A model generated the notes under the pieces. It saw nothing but the letters and a program-made list of their open reading frames with translations. It was not told the DNA's origin and did no database searches. Of a stretch of 64,000 nucleotides of DNA, positions 10,637 to 24,400 are shown piece after piece. The stretch lies in the NCBI GenBank assembly GCA_036346395.1, contig CM070599.1, positions 23,737,232 through 23,801,231 on the forward strand. Direction: 5' to 3'. The first letter of the stretch is position 1. Every line of letters begins with the position of its first letter. Source of the stretch: Hsuehochloa calcarea. Its lineage: Eukaryota; Streptophyta; Magnoliopsida; Poales; Poaceae. A program made the position numbers and the translations under genes.

Positions 10637-13600
10637 TGTAACATCCTATTTTCGGACGATAAATAGTAATTACCTCGATTTTTGATTTTTATTCGAATTT
10701 GCAAATTTGGTTTAAATTTTAAAAACTCCTAGCTTCCGTTGAGCTCGGGTTTGTGTTTCAAACCTTCTTTCAAATTCCAGATTCAAAAATTTGCTTTGAA
10801 TCCACCTTTTTCAAATTCAAGGCCCATTCTTTTCTTCTTGGGCTGGTTTTCCTCCCGGCCCACTCTCTCTTCTCTCCCTCCCGGCCCAGTCGGCCCGACC
10901 GCACCACTAGTCGGCCCATCCCCCCGGCCTTATTTCCCCACCCCCTCAGCCGAATCGCCCGGCCCGGCCTCTTTTTCTCCTCTCCCCTCTCATATCTCCC
11001 TCCCCCCGTGCGCTCCCACCGACAGCGCCGCGCCGCCATTCCTCTCCCCTCTCCTCTCTCGCTCGCCGGGGCCCTCTCGCTCCGCGCGCGCTCGCCATCC
11101 TCTCGCCCGACAGCTCCGCTTCCTCCGGATCCGGCGCCGCCTATCAGCATCCAGCCCAAGGCCTGACTCCACCAAGGCCGTCTGCGACTCCACGACCACG
11201 TGGTCAGGCTTTCGCCTACCCATGCGCCTGGTCTCTTCCCCATCTCCGCCGCCCCGCCGTTCCGCCGTCTCCACCGGCTTTTCCTCCTCTCCCGGCTACA
11301 AAGCCGAGGCCCTTCCTCTCCTCCCTCTTCACGCACCCTCCTCTGCGACTCGCGCCTCCCGGCCCACCCGTCTGCCGCCGCCATCTCCGCCCCTACTCTG
11401 GCGCCTCTCATTGAATCGCCGCCCAGGAGCTCCGCCCTTCTCCCGACGATCCTCGCCTGGCTCGGTGAGCTTCTCGCCATCGCAGCCCGCCGCCCCGTCG
11501 TCTCCCGACGCCTCCGCTCCCGCGCGCGGCCGCCTCCTCCGCTCCCGCCTCGGCCGACCTCACGGTGAGCCTCCCCGCGCCCCCTTGGTACCCATGCGCC
11601 CCCCACTCTCCTCCCCACCCACCGGTCGCCGTATTCGCCACTCAGCCTCTGCTCCCGTGCGCTCCCACCGCCGCCACCTCCTCTCCAGAGTCGCCACGAC
11701 CGCGCCGCCGCCTCCCTTGGCATCCCCTCCTCGTCGACACTCCATTTTGCCTGACCCCGCCGCCCCTCCGACCGCCACCCGCCGCCGGCAGGAGCCTCCT
11801 CCATTTTCCCCCTCTCTCTTTTCTTTCCCCCGGTTAGACCAACCCCTTTCCCCGGTCCAACCGGCCTGCCCACACCCCCTCTCCCCTGCTTCCTATGGCC
11901 GATTCTCCCTCCCTCCCTCTCTCTCTCTTGTAGTAAGCCACCCCCTCTGGGCAGTTCAGCAGTAACAGTGGAGCAACAACCTTGGTTTTGTGTTTTGCAA
12001 ATTGGAATGCATGCAATGAAGATTTGTGTGATGACAATTGAATCTTTGTGTAGTTTGGCATTTGCAAATTGGAATACATGTATTGATCATGCGTATATTT
12101 TGTTAACGCTGTGCAGGGTACTCGTGGAGTAGTAGTTGAGTTTTTGGTAAGAAAGATTTGTGTATTGAAAGTTGTTTGTATGGCGATCGTGTATTGTATT
12201 GTTTTGTAATCCTCAGTCAATCAGTAGCTTTCCATTTTGGCAAAAATATTTCCAAAATAATTTATTCTCTGCGATTGTGTGGTGAACTTGCGTTGATTCG
12301 ATTAACCGTTGTTAATGTTTAACTCGCCGATTGACAAGTGTTAGCATAGTTTTCTATTTTCGCTTTTATTTGAGAGCCGTTGATTAAGAGCGTAATTTGC
12401 AAAATATCTGGAAATGGATGTTATGCAAATGACCTTCGTAATCGTCTCCGCAATCATATCAGCTTTTGTTAAAATGGATTTATTCAAATTTCCCGCTTTT
12501 GTGTAAAAGGCTTTGTGGTTTAATAAGTTAGTTTGCAATTTGGTAAAAATAATTTTGGGGAGCTATTCGGGATTAACTTATTAATCTCGACAGCTTACCT
12601 TGAAAACTTGTATATTAATCTTGTAATCCTATCCAGTATTCCTTGGTCCAAATATTGTTTATCCTATCCTTTTTATCCCCGTTCAAAAGTCGTCTTTGAT
12701 AAAATGTTTTACTATCTTTTTAAAAGCCCGACAAAAATATCATGTATCCTAATCTTGCCCGATCAGCGAGTATCCGAAGTGGAGTATCCCCGCGGAAGTT
12801 CTTCGACTTTGTTTCTCCCTTGTTTTCCCTGGCAGAGTTTTTCAGCCATAACCCCTCTCGCTCAGTTGATCGGTTGACTTTGTCAATCACCCCCTCCTCG
12901 CTGAATCTTGTCTCTTCACTGCTCATCGCAAAACTTATTTAAAGTGCTTTGTTTATATTTGATCTTTTGAAAGTTCTTTGGATTTATTTGTTGTTCTTGC
13001 TTGTATCATGTAATTAGGAGTGGGAGTCCAGAAGAAGCAGCAACTCGAGCAGGACCAAGATTCGGATAAAGACGCAGACCCTGAATTCAAAACCCCTGGC
13101 AGAGAAGGCCCTGAGTAAGATCAAGGCCACGATAACCTGACCCAGGCTAGTCAATACTTTGATCATTTTGAGCCTACATTTTATGCAAACTATGTTTATT
13201 TAAAATATCAAAGTTTCATGCGTTAATTCTGTAATCAAATGTATGTTAAAGCTTAAGGTAGTTAAACACCCATTTGATGATTATTTAATTATTACCCATC
13301 GTTTGATAAATTGAATCCCTCATTCCATGTCACCCTAGTAATTATATGGTAAATACTAGTATAGGTTGTACTTAAGCGACATGCTAGTCTTACTCAAGTA
13401 CCGGGACAATAAATGTCATAATCATCATCTTTTAATTATGAAAATAGTTTTGGACAGTCATTGGATGTAGATGACTGGTGTGTTGCGTTAATTGGTTTTC
13501 CTCCCCAAAACCCTAAACAACTTGCTAGTACCACATATGGGCGGATGGAAAGAGTGGTGGGTGCGGATGTAGCACGAGAATGGTTGGTATGTGGTATGAA

Positions 13601-14882
13601 CCGTCCAGATGAATTAAGGACTTAATCTTGTCATGACCTCCTGTGTAAAACAAGTACAACCGCAAGTCTGCAAAGTGCAACTTGATTTAGTAAAATTATT
13701 GAACCCTGAATGTCATCCCACAACTGGTGTTCAGAAGTGTGCAAGCGGCAGGACGTATGCTAGCTTGAAAGGGACACCGGGAACGGTGAAGTTGCCAACT
13801 GCGCTAGTCTTTGTGGTATACATCCCGCACAACTTATGGAATTGGCCATAGGGGTGAGATGATGGAAGGGGCAAGGTAGTTTGAAACGTTACTGTGACGA
13901 TCGCTCAACTACATGACTAATGAATCATGTGGGGTAACGAGTATGATTATCTCTTATGAGTACAGTGTACAACCTCTGCAGAGTCTAAACTGTTTAAACA
14001 GCCACGCCTTTGGTCAAAGGCGGACATGGGAACTTAACCTGAGTTAGTTCTATTTAAAAAAAAACTTTGTGGGTGGATTAAAAATGTGGTGGGCTCATCT
14101 AGCCCTTGTTTTAGATTTTTCCTAGGTAGCCTTACCCAGTGTTGATAATCGGTAGATGTAACCGCTATCAAAATTAAGCATGAGGTGGAGGTAACATCCG
14201 CTGTATTTAATATTACACTTATTCTCTTTAATAAAAATGCAAATTGTGTAAAATGCTAAGTCATATGGATTTGTATTTATGATAATTGAAAATGTTGCTT
14301 TAGCAAATAAAAGAACCTGAGCCATCCTGGTTAAGCCTTGCATGTATACTATTGCATACTGTGTGTTGGCTCGCGAGCACGGTGGTTGTGCTCATTCTCG
14401 CTCTTTCCCCAAACCCTCAGAAGCAGAAAATATTGGAGATTACGACTACTACGAGGAACCAGATGTCTGAAGACCCAGGCGTTCTTGAAGCGTGGTTTAG
14501 TCCTTAGTTGTTCTAGTCTTGCCCCAGTCTAGCTGACTCCGCTGGTACCTAGGTGCATCCTATATTATCTGAGTTTTGCATAATATCGAATGTACAGTGT
14601 TTCCCAGTCCGCTTGCTGTGGAGAGATGTGCCCTCACCCCTTTTTGTTTCTGTTGTCGCTTCCGCTACTTTGTGATGTAATCATTTGGCCTATTCGGCCT
14701 TTATTGTAAAACTTGACCCAATGCGGTCTATGTACACTCTGATGTGTTAAATTAATGAATGGTATGGTTTTAAACCATGTATGAAATGATTCAGTGATGT
14801 ATCTGTGAGTGCTATCTACTGATCCAGGAAATAGCACAGTGTATTCATAGAGGATTCGTGATTAAAAAATTCGGGTCCCACA
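10637..14882 (+). mobile_element. solo LTR, plus strand, TSD ATCCG
   Basis: It starts TGTAACATCCTATTTTCGG and ends TCGGGTCCCACA, flanked on both sides by ATCCG (10632-10636 and 14883-14887). At 4,246 bp it is a long LTR with no internal coding region, PBS or PPT, hence a solo LTR. The GC-rich block (10830-11930) gives a 408-codon open frame on the plus strand and a 367-codon one on the minus strand. Both are low-complexity Pro/Arg/Ser readings of the block, not genes. Its ends and layout match the LTR at 231-6085, probably the same gypsy group. Confidence 0.88.
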
Positions 14883-14930
14883 ATCCGCCCCTTTTCAAGG
14901 GATCTGTATTGATTTGTGACGACGAGACCT

Positions 14931-15619
14931 CACTACTGGAGACCGCCTCTTTGCCGAGGGCCTCAAGCCCTAGGCAAAGGGCCTCGTGGATAGGGACTCA
15001 ACATACAACAAATACCATGAATAACATTTTTTGAATCACTAAATTGCATTATTCCATCCACCTGCAGTTCAAATTTGAAATATTCGAAAAAAATCAACGA
15101 AAACAAATAAATTAGGGACATATATCAAAAAAAGTCAAAATTGGCCCAAATTTTAAAATTGACTTTTAAATAATGTATTATAGCACCACAAAAAAACTGG
15201 ATTCAAAAAGCCAAAAAAAAAACATTCTTTGCCGAGGGCCTAGCCTGACCCTCGGCAAAGGTTATCTTTGCCGAGGGCCTGGCTAGGCCCTCGGCAAAGA
15301 ATTTTTTTAAAAAAAGATTAAAAATCTTTGCCGAGGGCCTGACGGCGGGCGCTCGGCAAAGACTTCCGCCGTGACCCCATCCGGCCATATTTGCCGAGGG
15401 TCAATTTGCCGAGGGCTAAGCCCTCGGCAAAGATTTATTTTGCCGAGGGCCTTTCTTTGCCGAGGGCCAGGCCCTCGGCAAAGGCCTCTTTGCCGAGGGC
15501 CTTTCTTTGCCGAGGGCTACTGGGGCTGGCCCTCGGCAAATAGAGCCTTTGCCGAGGGCCCGAGATATAGCCCTCGGCAAACCCAGAAGCCCTCGGCAAA
15601 GGATGGGTTTCCAGTAGTG
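14931..15619 (-). mobile_element. non-autonomous CACTA element, TSD CCT
   Basis: It begins CACTACTGGA and ends with the inverse TCCAGTAGTG, with CCT duplicated on both sides (14928-14930 and 15620-15622). Both termini carry clustered TTTGCCGAGGGCC motifs in both orientations, the subterminal binding-site array of CACTA (En/Spm) elements. The 689 bp hold no gene. The interior (about 15025-15180) resembles the subterminal interior of the giant CACTA's 5' end (about 17960-18130): both have AACATTTTTTGAA and CACCTGCAGTTCAAA. That relation places its 5' end at 15619, hence the minus orientation. Confidence 0.92.
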
Positions 15620-15622
15620 CCT

Positions 15623-16910
15623 CCTTGGTAACCAAGATGTACATTTCTGACTGCCGTCACTGCGCTCAAGCCGTACAATATGAAATTCTATGTATGTTCT
15701 GCATGTGTATCATTCTACAATTTGAAACATGATATGTTTCTATCCTGACGATCGAGACGATCTAGTCATGGCGTGGAGGCGCTCCATTGTGTGGTTTATA
15801 CTCCATTTTAAGAGTTTGACCATGGCACACTGTAATAGTGTTTTTTTTAAAGAATACAGATTAAGTTATATATCTATAATGCCTTAATTAGAAGCTTGTA
15901 TTTGTCAATGCATGCTTTGTTAACGCGATGTCCTAGATCAAGAAACTTGATATAGCTCCTTAAAAGGCTTGGAGATAGCTACTTTTTTCTAACCATAATA
16001 TATGCCACATGTAAAGGCCTATATCTGTCTCTTGCCAACCTCTTCCTCTTTTTTTTTTTTACTATGATCATGCCCCCTAACTAGCCTGTGCCAGTTCTAC
16101 TGAAAATGATTAATGGAACAAACCCCCATGCATGCATGCATGAAAAGTACCCTTCAATTGAGGCACTAATTCCCTGATCCACTAATACCTTAGCCACTAC
16201 TTAAGAGTAGTTAAAAAAACCCCATTGGGCCCTAAATTAGGAGAAGCTGTCCCTTTGTCCCTGCAGGCTGGCCTTGCAAGAGAGAACAAGGCTGTGCTTT
16301 TTGCCCTAAAAAAGAGCTTCCTTGCTCTCAAACACCATGGTTTCTTGGGCTCCTAGCTAGCTCGTCTCTCAAATGTGAAGGGATTAAGCATACGTATAGT
16401 CACTAGGGGGGCTAGGGCACAACATGATGTGGTGGGGCCCACTGGAGCATGAGTGATGTCATGGGCAGGCATACCACTGCCTCTGTCACTTCGGCGACTG
16501 TGTGTTGTTGATCTGGTTTGGTCCTCCAAACACCCATCATGCTCACATGATTATGTGCGAGTAGTGTAGCCGTTGTTTGGGCTTTGTACTGTTCGTTTTT
16601 GTTCGGCTCAATGACCTTGTCCCCGGTGGATCTTTGGGTCTGGATGGTCAAAGAAATGTCTTAGCATTAGCTTAGAATTGTAAAGATTGCATAGAACATC
16701 CATGGTACTCTTTAATTGTGGAAGAAACTGTTTGGTTGTTTTGTTTTTTTTTTGCCTCCGGTACATCCACAATACTCTTTAATTAACCCATCCATTTCCA
16801 AATAAATGTTGGTTTAGAATGAATGTTGGTATCTGAAACGTTGTCTATTTGGGAAACATGCATTAGATTGCAGAGATGGAATTAATTCTTCTTGCCCAGC
16901 AAAGAGGATA
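15623..16910. other. low-copy intergenic sequence between TEs
   Basis: No TE ends, domains or RNA genes recognised. It has poly-T runs and a CATG microsatellite near 16130. Bases 16911-16913 (TAT) are the left TSD of the giant CACTA. Confidence 0.45.
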
Positions 16911-16913
16911 TAT

Positions 16914-18356
16914 CACTACGGGAAATACGTGATTTGCCGAGTGTAAAAATCTTTGCCGAGTGCCAAATTGCGAGCACTCGGCAAAGATCTGCTTTGCCGA
17001 GTGCCGCACTCGGCAAAATATGGTACTCGGCAAAGACGCCTTAGCCGAGTGCCGGACACTCGGCAAATATGTACACTCGGCAAAGACTGTCTTTGCCAAG
17101 TGCCAGGCACTCGGCAAAGGTAGGCACTCGGCAAAGATTGGTAGGGCCTAACGGCATCCAGCGGCATCGTCTTTGCCGAGTGCCCCCCGTTTGGCACTCG
17201 GCAAAGAATTTATTTTGCCGAGTGCCACAACTTGGCACTCGGCAAACTAATTTTTTTTTTTTGGTTTTTTACCACCAATTTTTTTTGAAGCTTTAGTACA
17301 CTACCACAAACAACATGTATAAATTTGGGACATTTTCATTGCCTTTTGTAATATTTCTATACTTTATTTTGTTTTGTTGAATTTTTCAAAAAAATGTAAG
17401 TTTGAACTGCAGGTGCATCGAATAATGGATTACATTCGTTCAAAAAATGTTATCCTTGTTTCTTAGTGTAAATTTAGGCTAAATCCGAGAATGTCTCGAA
17501 ATTTCGATCAACGTGCTCACGGGCAACGCCGCCAACTTGCGTGGGAGTGGTTTTTAATTGTATAAAATGCGAGCAATTAGAAAATCATGAAACTTGTCGA
17601 GTTGTCGCCAGATCGTATCGTATCGCCGTGGAAAAAATTTGAAAAAATTTGAAACACGTTTATCACGTCGATGCTCACAAACCAGAGATCTCCTCGTTTA
17701 CGAGCATCGTGCGTTTTCAAATGTGGAGATCTCTGGTTTGTGAGCATCGACGTGACGGCGTGCTCAAACTTTTTCAAATTTTTTCCACGGCATACGCATA
17801 CGATACGGCGACAACTCGACAAGTTTCATGATTTTCTAATTGCTCGCATTTTATACAATTAAAAACCACTCCCACGCAAGTTGGCGGCGTTCCCGTGAGC
17901 ACGTTGATCGAAATTTCGAGACGCTTCTCGGATTTAGCCTAAATTTACACTAAGAAACAAGGATAACATTTTTTGAACGAATGTAATCCATTATTCGATG
18001 CACCTGCAGTTCAAACTTACATTTTTTTGAAAAATTCAACAAAACAAAATAAAGTATAGAAATATTCCAAAAGGCAATGAAAATGTCCCAAATTTATACA
18101 TGTTGTTTGTGGTAGTGTACTAAAGCTTCAAAAAAAAATTGGTGGTAAAAAACCAAAAAAAAAATTAATTTGCCGAGTGCCTAGGGTTGGCACTCGGCAA
18201 AATAAATTCTTTGCCGAGTGCCAAATAGGGGCACTCGGCAAAGAGGACGCCTTTTGCCGAGTGCGGCGCTCGGCAAAGCAGTTCTTTGCCGAGTGCCCGA
18301 AATTTGGCACTCGGCAAAGATGTTTGCACTCGGCAAATCGCGTGTTTCCCGTAGTA
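16914..18356. repeat. inverted duplication of the CACTA 5' end (large palindrome)
   Basis: The left arm (16914-17693) and right arm (17725-18356) are inverted copies around a 31-bp loop (17694-17724). The inner about 440 bp of each arm pair almost throughout. The outer parts are TTTGCCGAGTGCC arrays of unequal length (about 335 and 185 bp). The right arm ends GTTTCCCGTAGTA, the inverse of the element's start with the final G changed to A. Transcribed as one unit it would fold into a long hairpin RNA. Confidence 0.88.
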
Positions 18357-18360
18357 TACG

Positions 18361-21300
18361 GTCCCACCCGACGGCGCCTCTCTCTCTCCTCTCCATCTCC
18401 CTCTCAGCTCGCCACGACCGCTGGCGCGCCATCTCCTCCTCTCCCGCGCCTCCTCCTCCCACGCCTGCCTCCCCGACCTCTTCCCTCGCTTCCCCCAACA
18501 CCCGCCTTGCCCGCCTCCTCTCCCGCGCCTCCTCCTCCCCGCGCCTCCTCCTCCCACGCCTGCCTCCTCCCGACCTCTTCCTCGCCCCACCACCACCGCG
18601 CCGCCGCCTCCTCTCCCCGCGCCTCCTCCTTCGCTTCCCCCTAACCTTTTCCAGTTTCCCCATCGTCTCCCTTCCAAACTCAAAAGATGCTAGATCATTA
18701 AAGGTTAGTGTTTTCTTTCCAGTCATTTGGGGAAATTTTAGTTGTTGTCCATGGTAGAAAGTGTTCTTGATGGCTAATCATGAATGGTTGTTAGAAACGG
18801 CAACTGTGGTGTATAATTCGTGAGTTGTTGTGGCATTATAGATAGGTCATCTTTGTATTTCTTTGGAGATCTGCTCAAGTACTTAGGTGAAGTGTCATTC
18901 TCAGAAGGTGGTTTCCCATCTTTCCTGTTGATAACAAATACTATTCCAGTACTAGGAAGATGATTACTTTCTTCTTTGATGGGAGGACAACATGGAATGG
19001 CAAAGATTTAATCCACACCTTAAGTCAATATTCAATACTATGTGTGGTGTCAAACTTTGACAAGTTTAGTTGTATTATTCAGGGACTACATGTCGTGCCT
19101 ATTTTCTTCCCAAAGAATAGAATTGGGGCTCATGATTTCTTTTTGTTTTGATGTTGATTGACTTCCATTAACGCTAAGTATTTCTCCTCCTAGGTTTATT
19201 CTTGTCTATCTGCTAGAAATGCAACAATCAGATTATCTTTGTTAGGATTCATTAACATTTTGTAGCATTTAGAATTTTAGATTACATGGATTGATTAGAC
19301 TTTGCCATTGCAAAGGCCTATGAGAGCAATGCCTACCGTGGTACCCGCTAATGCCATCTCATTGTATCATCCAATCTCTCGGTAACTAGCATTTGAAGAT
19401 TGCTAAATACATATCATTAATACAACAGTACTAGAAGGATATGAGATTGCTAATGAATCTATTTGATATTTTCAAAGTATAAGTTTTCTTTACGATAAAG
19501 GTGCTATTGTAAGAAATTTAATATGATTCGATTGATAGTCGAATCGAATTTTCGAGACAGAACAAATTCAAGTTTTTTGGGGGACTTACGGGATACATTA
19601 GCTCTTAAATAGTTAAATGGGGTCCCATAGTGTTTTATGGCTTAAAGAAGTCTTAATAGCAAGTATGGTACCAATTTGAAGTGGAAGTTTGTGGTAAATA
19701 GGTCAGATACAATAATTAAAACCTAGGAACGGGAGATTTCAAGGAAAAATCTTTTCAAGAAGTTTTCTATGTTTTGCCCCCCCAAACACTAACCTTTAAT
19801 TCATCTAGCCTGATTAGAGAATGTTGGTATGCTACTCGGCACTTGGATTATGAAAGGTGAAACAAAGAAAGAAAAACTAGAGATAGACTTCAAAAGTAGA
19901 TTAATGAACTGTATTAGTTATCAATAAATTCAGTGAGCTAGCATCTTTTGAGTTTTAATACCGAATGCGACCATTTTATCCCACAGACTGACAAAATTTT
20001 AGCCCACAGACTGACAAAATTTGTCATTTCCACGAATGTAAACTCACGGTCGTCATGCGACCATTTTAGCCTACGCACTGACAAAATTTGTCACTTCATG
20101 TTCGATTCTCGAGATCCAAGTGTTACACAGATGCTTTTAATTTCGTGGTGGTCTTGGAAGTCTCACCTCGATCTGTGGACCTAAAACTTGCGATGTAGTC
20201 ACCGGGGACACGGATGTCATCTTTGCAATATGCTCTAGTCCTCGCTACGGGAGGACAAGATACACGAGCTCCACGCTAATACCCGGCCGTGTTTGGTGAC
20301 CTCCCATGTTCCTAATCCGCTTACTGAGAGCCATCCCAAATCTGTTGGGGTATATTTATATGTCATATTCTCGATACCAAAGCCCCAAGTTCATAGTGTC
20401 CACTAAAACTCTAAGCTAGTTCAAGTAGAAAATAGTATGAAATTTCAAATCAGAGCTTAGATGTCACACATTGAAAGAATCAATTATGTGTTGTAATATA
20501 CCCGTGTTTCAATTCCGCATTAGTGTATCATGTGAAGTTGTGAACCAAACAAGTCATCATCACCCGTAGTTCTAGATACCTTAACTACATTTTGGGTTGA
20601 TTTTTTTAAATGCAAAATTTGATTTGAATATTTTGTTCAAAATTACCCAATTTTTTTGATTTTCTACCAAACCGACTCTACCAGAAAATTGATATATACT
20701 AAACTTTCCCCGCTCTTACTTTGGTGAAAGGCGTATGGTATTTGATTGAATTAGTTTATTTTTTAAGAAGATGGAACCGGTCACCTCGGCCTCGTCACCA
20801 CATTATTGTTATTTATATAATGTTTGGTATAATGTTTGCCTAACCTATTGCCTTTTATGTAGGAGAAGGACCTGGGAGGGACTCGGTGACCCGATCATCT
20901 TCGTCGGCGGCTTCCGGTTCGCCGCACCGCATCGCCTCGCCATCGCACCGACACGCCATCGCCTCGCTTAGCCTTGACTCCACCGCCACCCTAGGTATAA
21001 CCCCTCCTCCTTTGCATGCATGTTTTATATGGTCACGTAGTCCAGCTTAAGCGCCTCCGCTCGAAAGAGATACGGTCGGAGGTATGCGATCTTTGCATAT
21101 CTGCGATCGTATCTCTTCGGATTGTCCACGATTTTGGACGGCCATGGATGCGTAGATGAGGTTAGTTTCATGGTTCGCTCGGTCCGAGAGCACTTTCGGC
21201 ATCACCTCCTGTTGTTCTCCTGATACACACTCTCCCTTGCGGACGTGTATCGGGAGAACAGCGGGAGGTCTTCTTAAATTGCCTTGGATAGGAGCGAGCA

Positions 21301-21424
21301 TTGAAATCGACCTCATCTACGCATCCGCGTGGGATTAGGACCTATCCTCACCTATTAGATGGTAGGAACGCCGCGCGATGCAATTGTCGGTTATATTACT
21401 CGCTTACATATGTATATGCGGAGG
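18361..21424 (+). other. CACTA 5' leader and intron-like region
   Basis: Bases 18361-18680 are C/T-rich and GC-rich like a plant 5' leader, followed by AAAGGTTAGT (about 18700), a possible splice donor. The rest is AT-rich with no recognisable domain. Between 19965 and 20095 a motif ending CTGACAAAATTTGTC recurs. At 21225-21265 CTCCTGATACAC and GTGTATCGGGAG form a short hairpin. I place the tnp2 start codon at 21425. Confidence 0.4.
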
Positions 21425-24400
21425 ATGGAGAACCGTGATTGGATGTACACTGCCACGCAAGTATGACCCGAATGGATGACTAAGACTAATGCTTTCTTGG
21501 AGCATTCATTTGGCGAGGTCGCTAGAGGGTCGAGTCGGATGCCGTGTCCTGCAAACAAATGTGACAACCGTAAGAAAGAATAGGAAGAACGTGGGGAAGA
21601 TCTTTGCAAGTATGGATTCACGCCAAACTATACTCGGCGGATCCACCATGGTGAAGCCGATCGATTAGAGAGGAGGTGGTGAGACCACGCCGAGGCTTTT
21701 GATGGAGATGCCGGGTAGCGATCGGATGGATGACTTTCGGGAGGCACGGTTCGGTGAAGGATTAGAGGACGAGCTGAGGAATCCGCAAAGGCGTACTACG
21801 ATATCTCGTCTTCTGCACGTAAGCCCCTTCACGAAAAGACAATGGTTTCATGAATCGATGCCATTGACGCCTAATGGCGTTCAAGTCGCAGCGTAGCATG
21901 AGTCGAGACAACTTCGATGGTATGTTGGCGCTTGTTGGATCCTCGCTCGAGGGTCACATTCTGAAGAACTTGTACGAGTCACGTAAACTTCTTCGTGCCC
22001 TTAAGATGCCGATGAGCACATCCATGCTTGTCCGAATGGTTGCGTCCTATTTAGGAAAGATCACGAAAGCAACGACCGTCCAAAGTGCAAATCCTCTAGG
22101 TATCGGAGGTCGACACTAGTGATGGCAAGAAGGAACAGCTTGGTATCCCGCAAGGTCCTACGGTACCTTCTGTCATACCGAGGATCCAACGGCCGTACAT
22201 GACAGAGGAGTCCGCTAAATGATGACATAGCACAAATATGGCAAAAGATACAATGTCGACAAGATGGTACACCCATCGGATGGCGATGCATGGACCCATT
22301 TCGATGGCATACATCATGGTAAAGCCGAGGAGGCTCGGAATGTGCGTGTAGCGCGGCAATGTATGGGTTCAACCCCTATGGATTGGTTTGGTCGCCTGTA
22401 CACTTGTTGGCCGTGTTCGTGATCCCCTCAATCTCCCCGGCCATGTTTCAACCCAAGAACGTATTCTTGTCACCGATAATTCTGGACACCCGGGAACAAG
22501 ATGGGTTTGTTCATGGAGCCTCTCATTGATGAATTGATCCTTGCTTGGGAAAAGGGGGTACGACATACGACCGAGCTACAAAGAAGAACTTCACAATGCA
22601 TGTGTGGTACCACTACTCCTGCATGACTTCTGGCGATGGCATATTCTCGCGTGGTGTGTTCACTGGAAGTTCCCATGCCCAATATGCAAGACACATTGTG
22701 AGGTTCACTTGGTCAAGAGGGGTGGCAAGTTTTCTTCGCTTGACCAACATCGTCAATTCCTCCCTCTTGACCATCCATTCGCACGAGGCGTCAAGAACTT
22801 CGTGAAAGGGGTTCAAGTCACCGACCTCACCTCGGATGATGACCGTGCCGAGGTCCGTACGAGATAGAGGCTCTCAAAGATGATAAAGAGAAAGGTGGTT
22901 TTATTGCATATGGTGAGGAACACCAAAGACTCATAATCGGGCTTGACTAGGCTCCCTATTTCAATGATCTTCTTCTTCCACACAACATTGATGTAATGCA
23001 CACGAGAAAAGAATATCGCCGAGGCGCTTTTTGCAACACTCATGGACATTCCTGATAAGACAAAGGACAACGTTAAGGCTAGACTGGACCTGGCAACGAT
23101 GTGCGATAGGCCAAAGCAAGTGATGAAGCCTCCCGCGCCCGGCAAGAAATGGAGAAGGACTCCGGTCGATTTTGTCTTGAAAAGGACCAAAGGAAGGAAG
23201 TACCGCAGTGGATCCAGACGTTAATGTTCCCGATGGGCATGCGGCGAATTTGAGTAGGGAGTGAACTTGTCCACTATGCGAGTCTTAGGGATGAAGAGTC
23301 ATGACTACCACATATGGATTGAGCGGCCCTTCCTGCGATGACCCGGATACGCCCACGAGCATGTGTGGCGCGTCTTTGGCGAGTTGAGCTATTTCTTCCG
23401 CCACTTTGTGCCAAGGAGTTATCTCGGACGTGATTGATGACTTGGAGAAAGTGGCACCTGTGTTGCTCGCAAGTTGGAGAAGATCTTCCCACCCGGCTTC
23501 TTCACGGCGTCAAAGATCCGATTTTGCACCTACCGTGACGAGGCACGAATGGGGGCTGTGGCAGCCCGCTGGTGCTATACAATTGAGAGATGTCTAAAGA
23601 TTCTTCGAAAAAGTGTAGAAATAAAGCCAAAATTGAGGCTTCGTGGCGCAGGCATTCATTCGGAGGAGGTGTCAAACTTCACAACAACATACTATAAGGA
23701 TGGCCTTCCCAACGGCACAATCGTCCCCTCGTTACAATGCGGACGAGTTCATCGAACCTCGGCCTTTTCAAAGGGCAACTCGGAAGGCAAGCACATCGGG
23801 CACCAAGACCTTGCGGCATGATGAGTGGCGCACTATCATGTTGTATGTGTTGTTGAACCTTGTGAAGTGAAGCCTTATGTGCATAAGTTCTCAATGAGCT
23901 TGTTACATACGCCTTGTCACTATCCTCCATCTATCCAACCCCTTATCTCTTGTTTTTGAGTGAATTTCTAAATAAATACAGAGAGGGAATAGGGCTCCTT
24001 CCTCAAGAAGAAGATAGTCTTCTCAAAGATGGTGTGCCCGATTTCATATCCTCGTTCGATCTGAAGGTACCATCCAATTTACCTCGCTCAATCTTTGACA
24101 TCCCACTTTGCTCCTACGAGCGAGTAATGTAACGATCTATCCTACCACCTTGCAGGCCGCAAGGATGCGGAAATGGATCTTTGAGTTGAAAGGGCTTCGC
24201 CAAAGGCTTCGCTACAAGGTCAAGTCATTCACCGTTTATGATGTGAATGGCTATCGCTTTCACACAAGAAACTACGAGCGAGTCGGCCCAATCGGAAAAC
24301 CACGAATCTAGGAGTTCGTGACGCCCGCAAGACCGATGAGCGACGACTACTACGGCATAGTAGAAGAAATATACGAGCTCAATTTTGAGTGTCGCAAAGC

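Noticed and set aside
10739..11965. 408-codon open frame on the plus strand (and a 367-codon one opposite)
   Set aside because: Lies inside a solo LTR defined by TSD ATCCG; composition is low-complexity Pro/Ser/Arg from a GC-rich block, with no domain.
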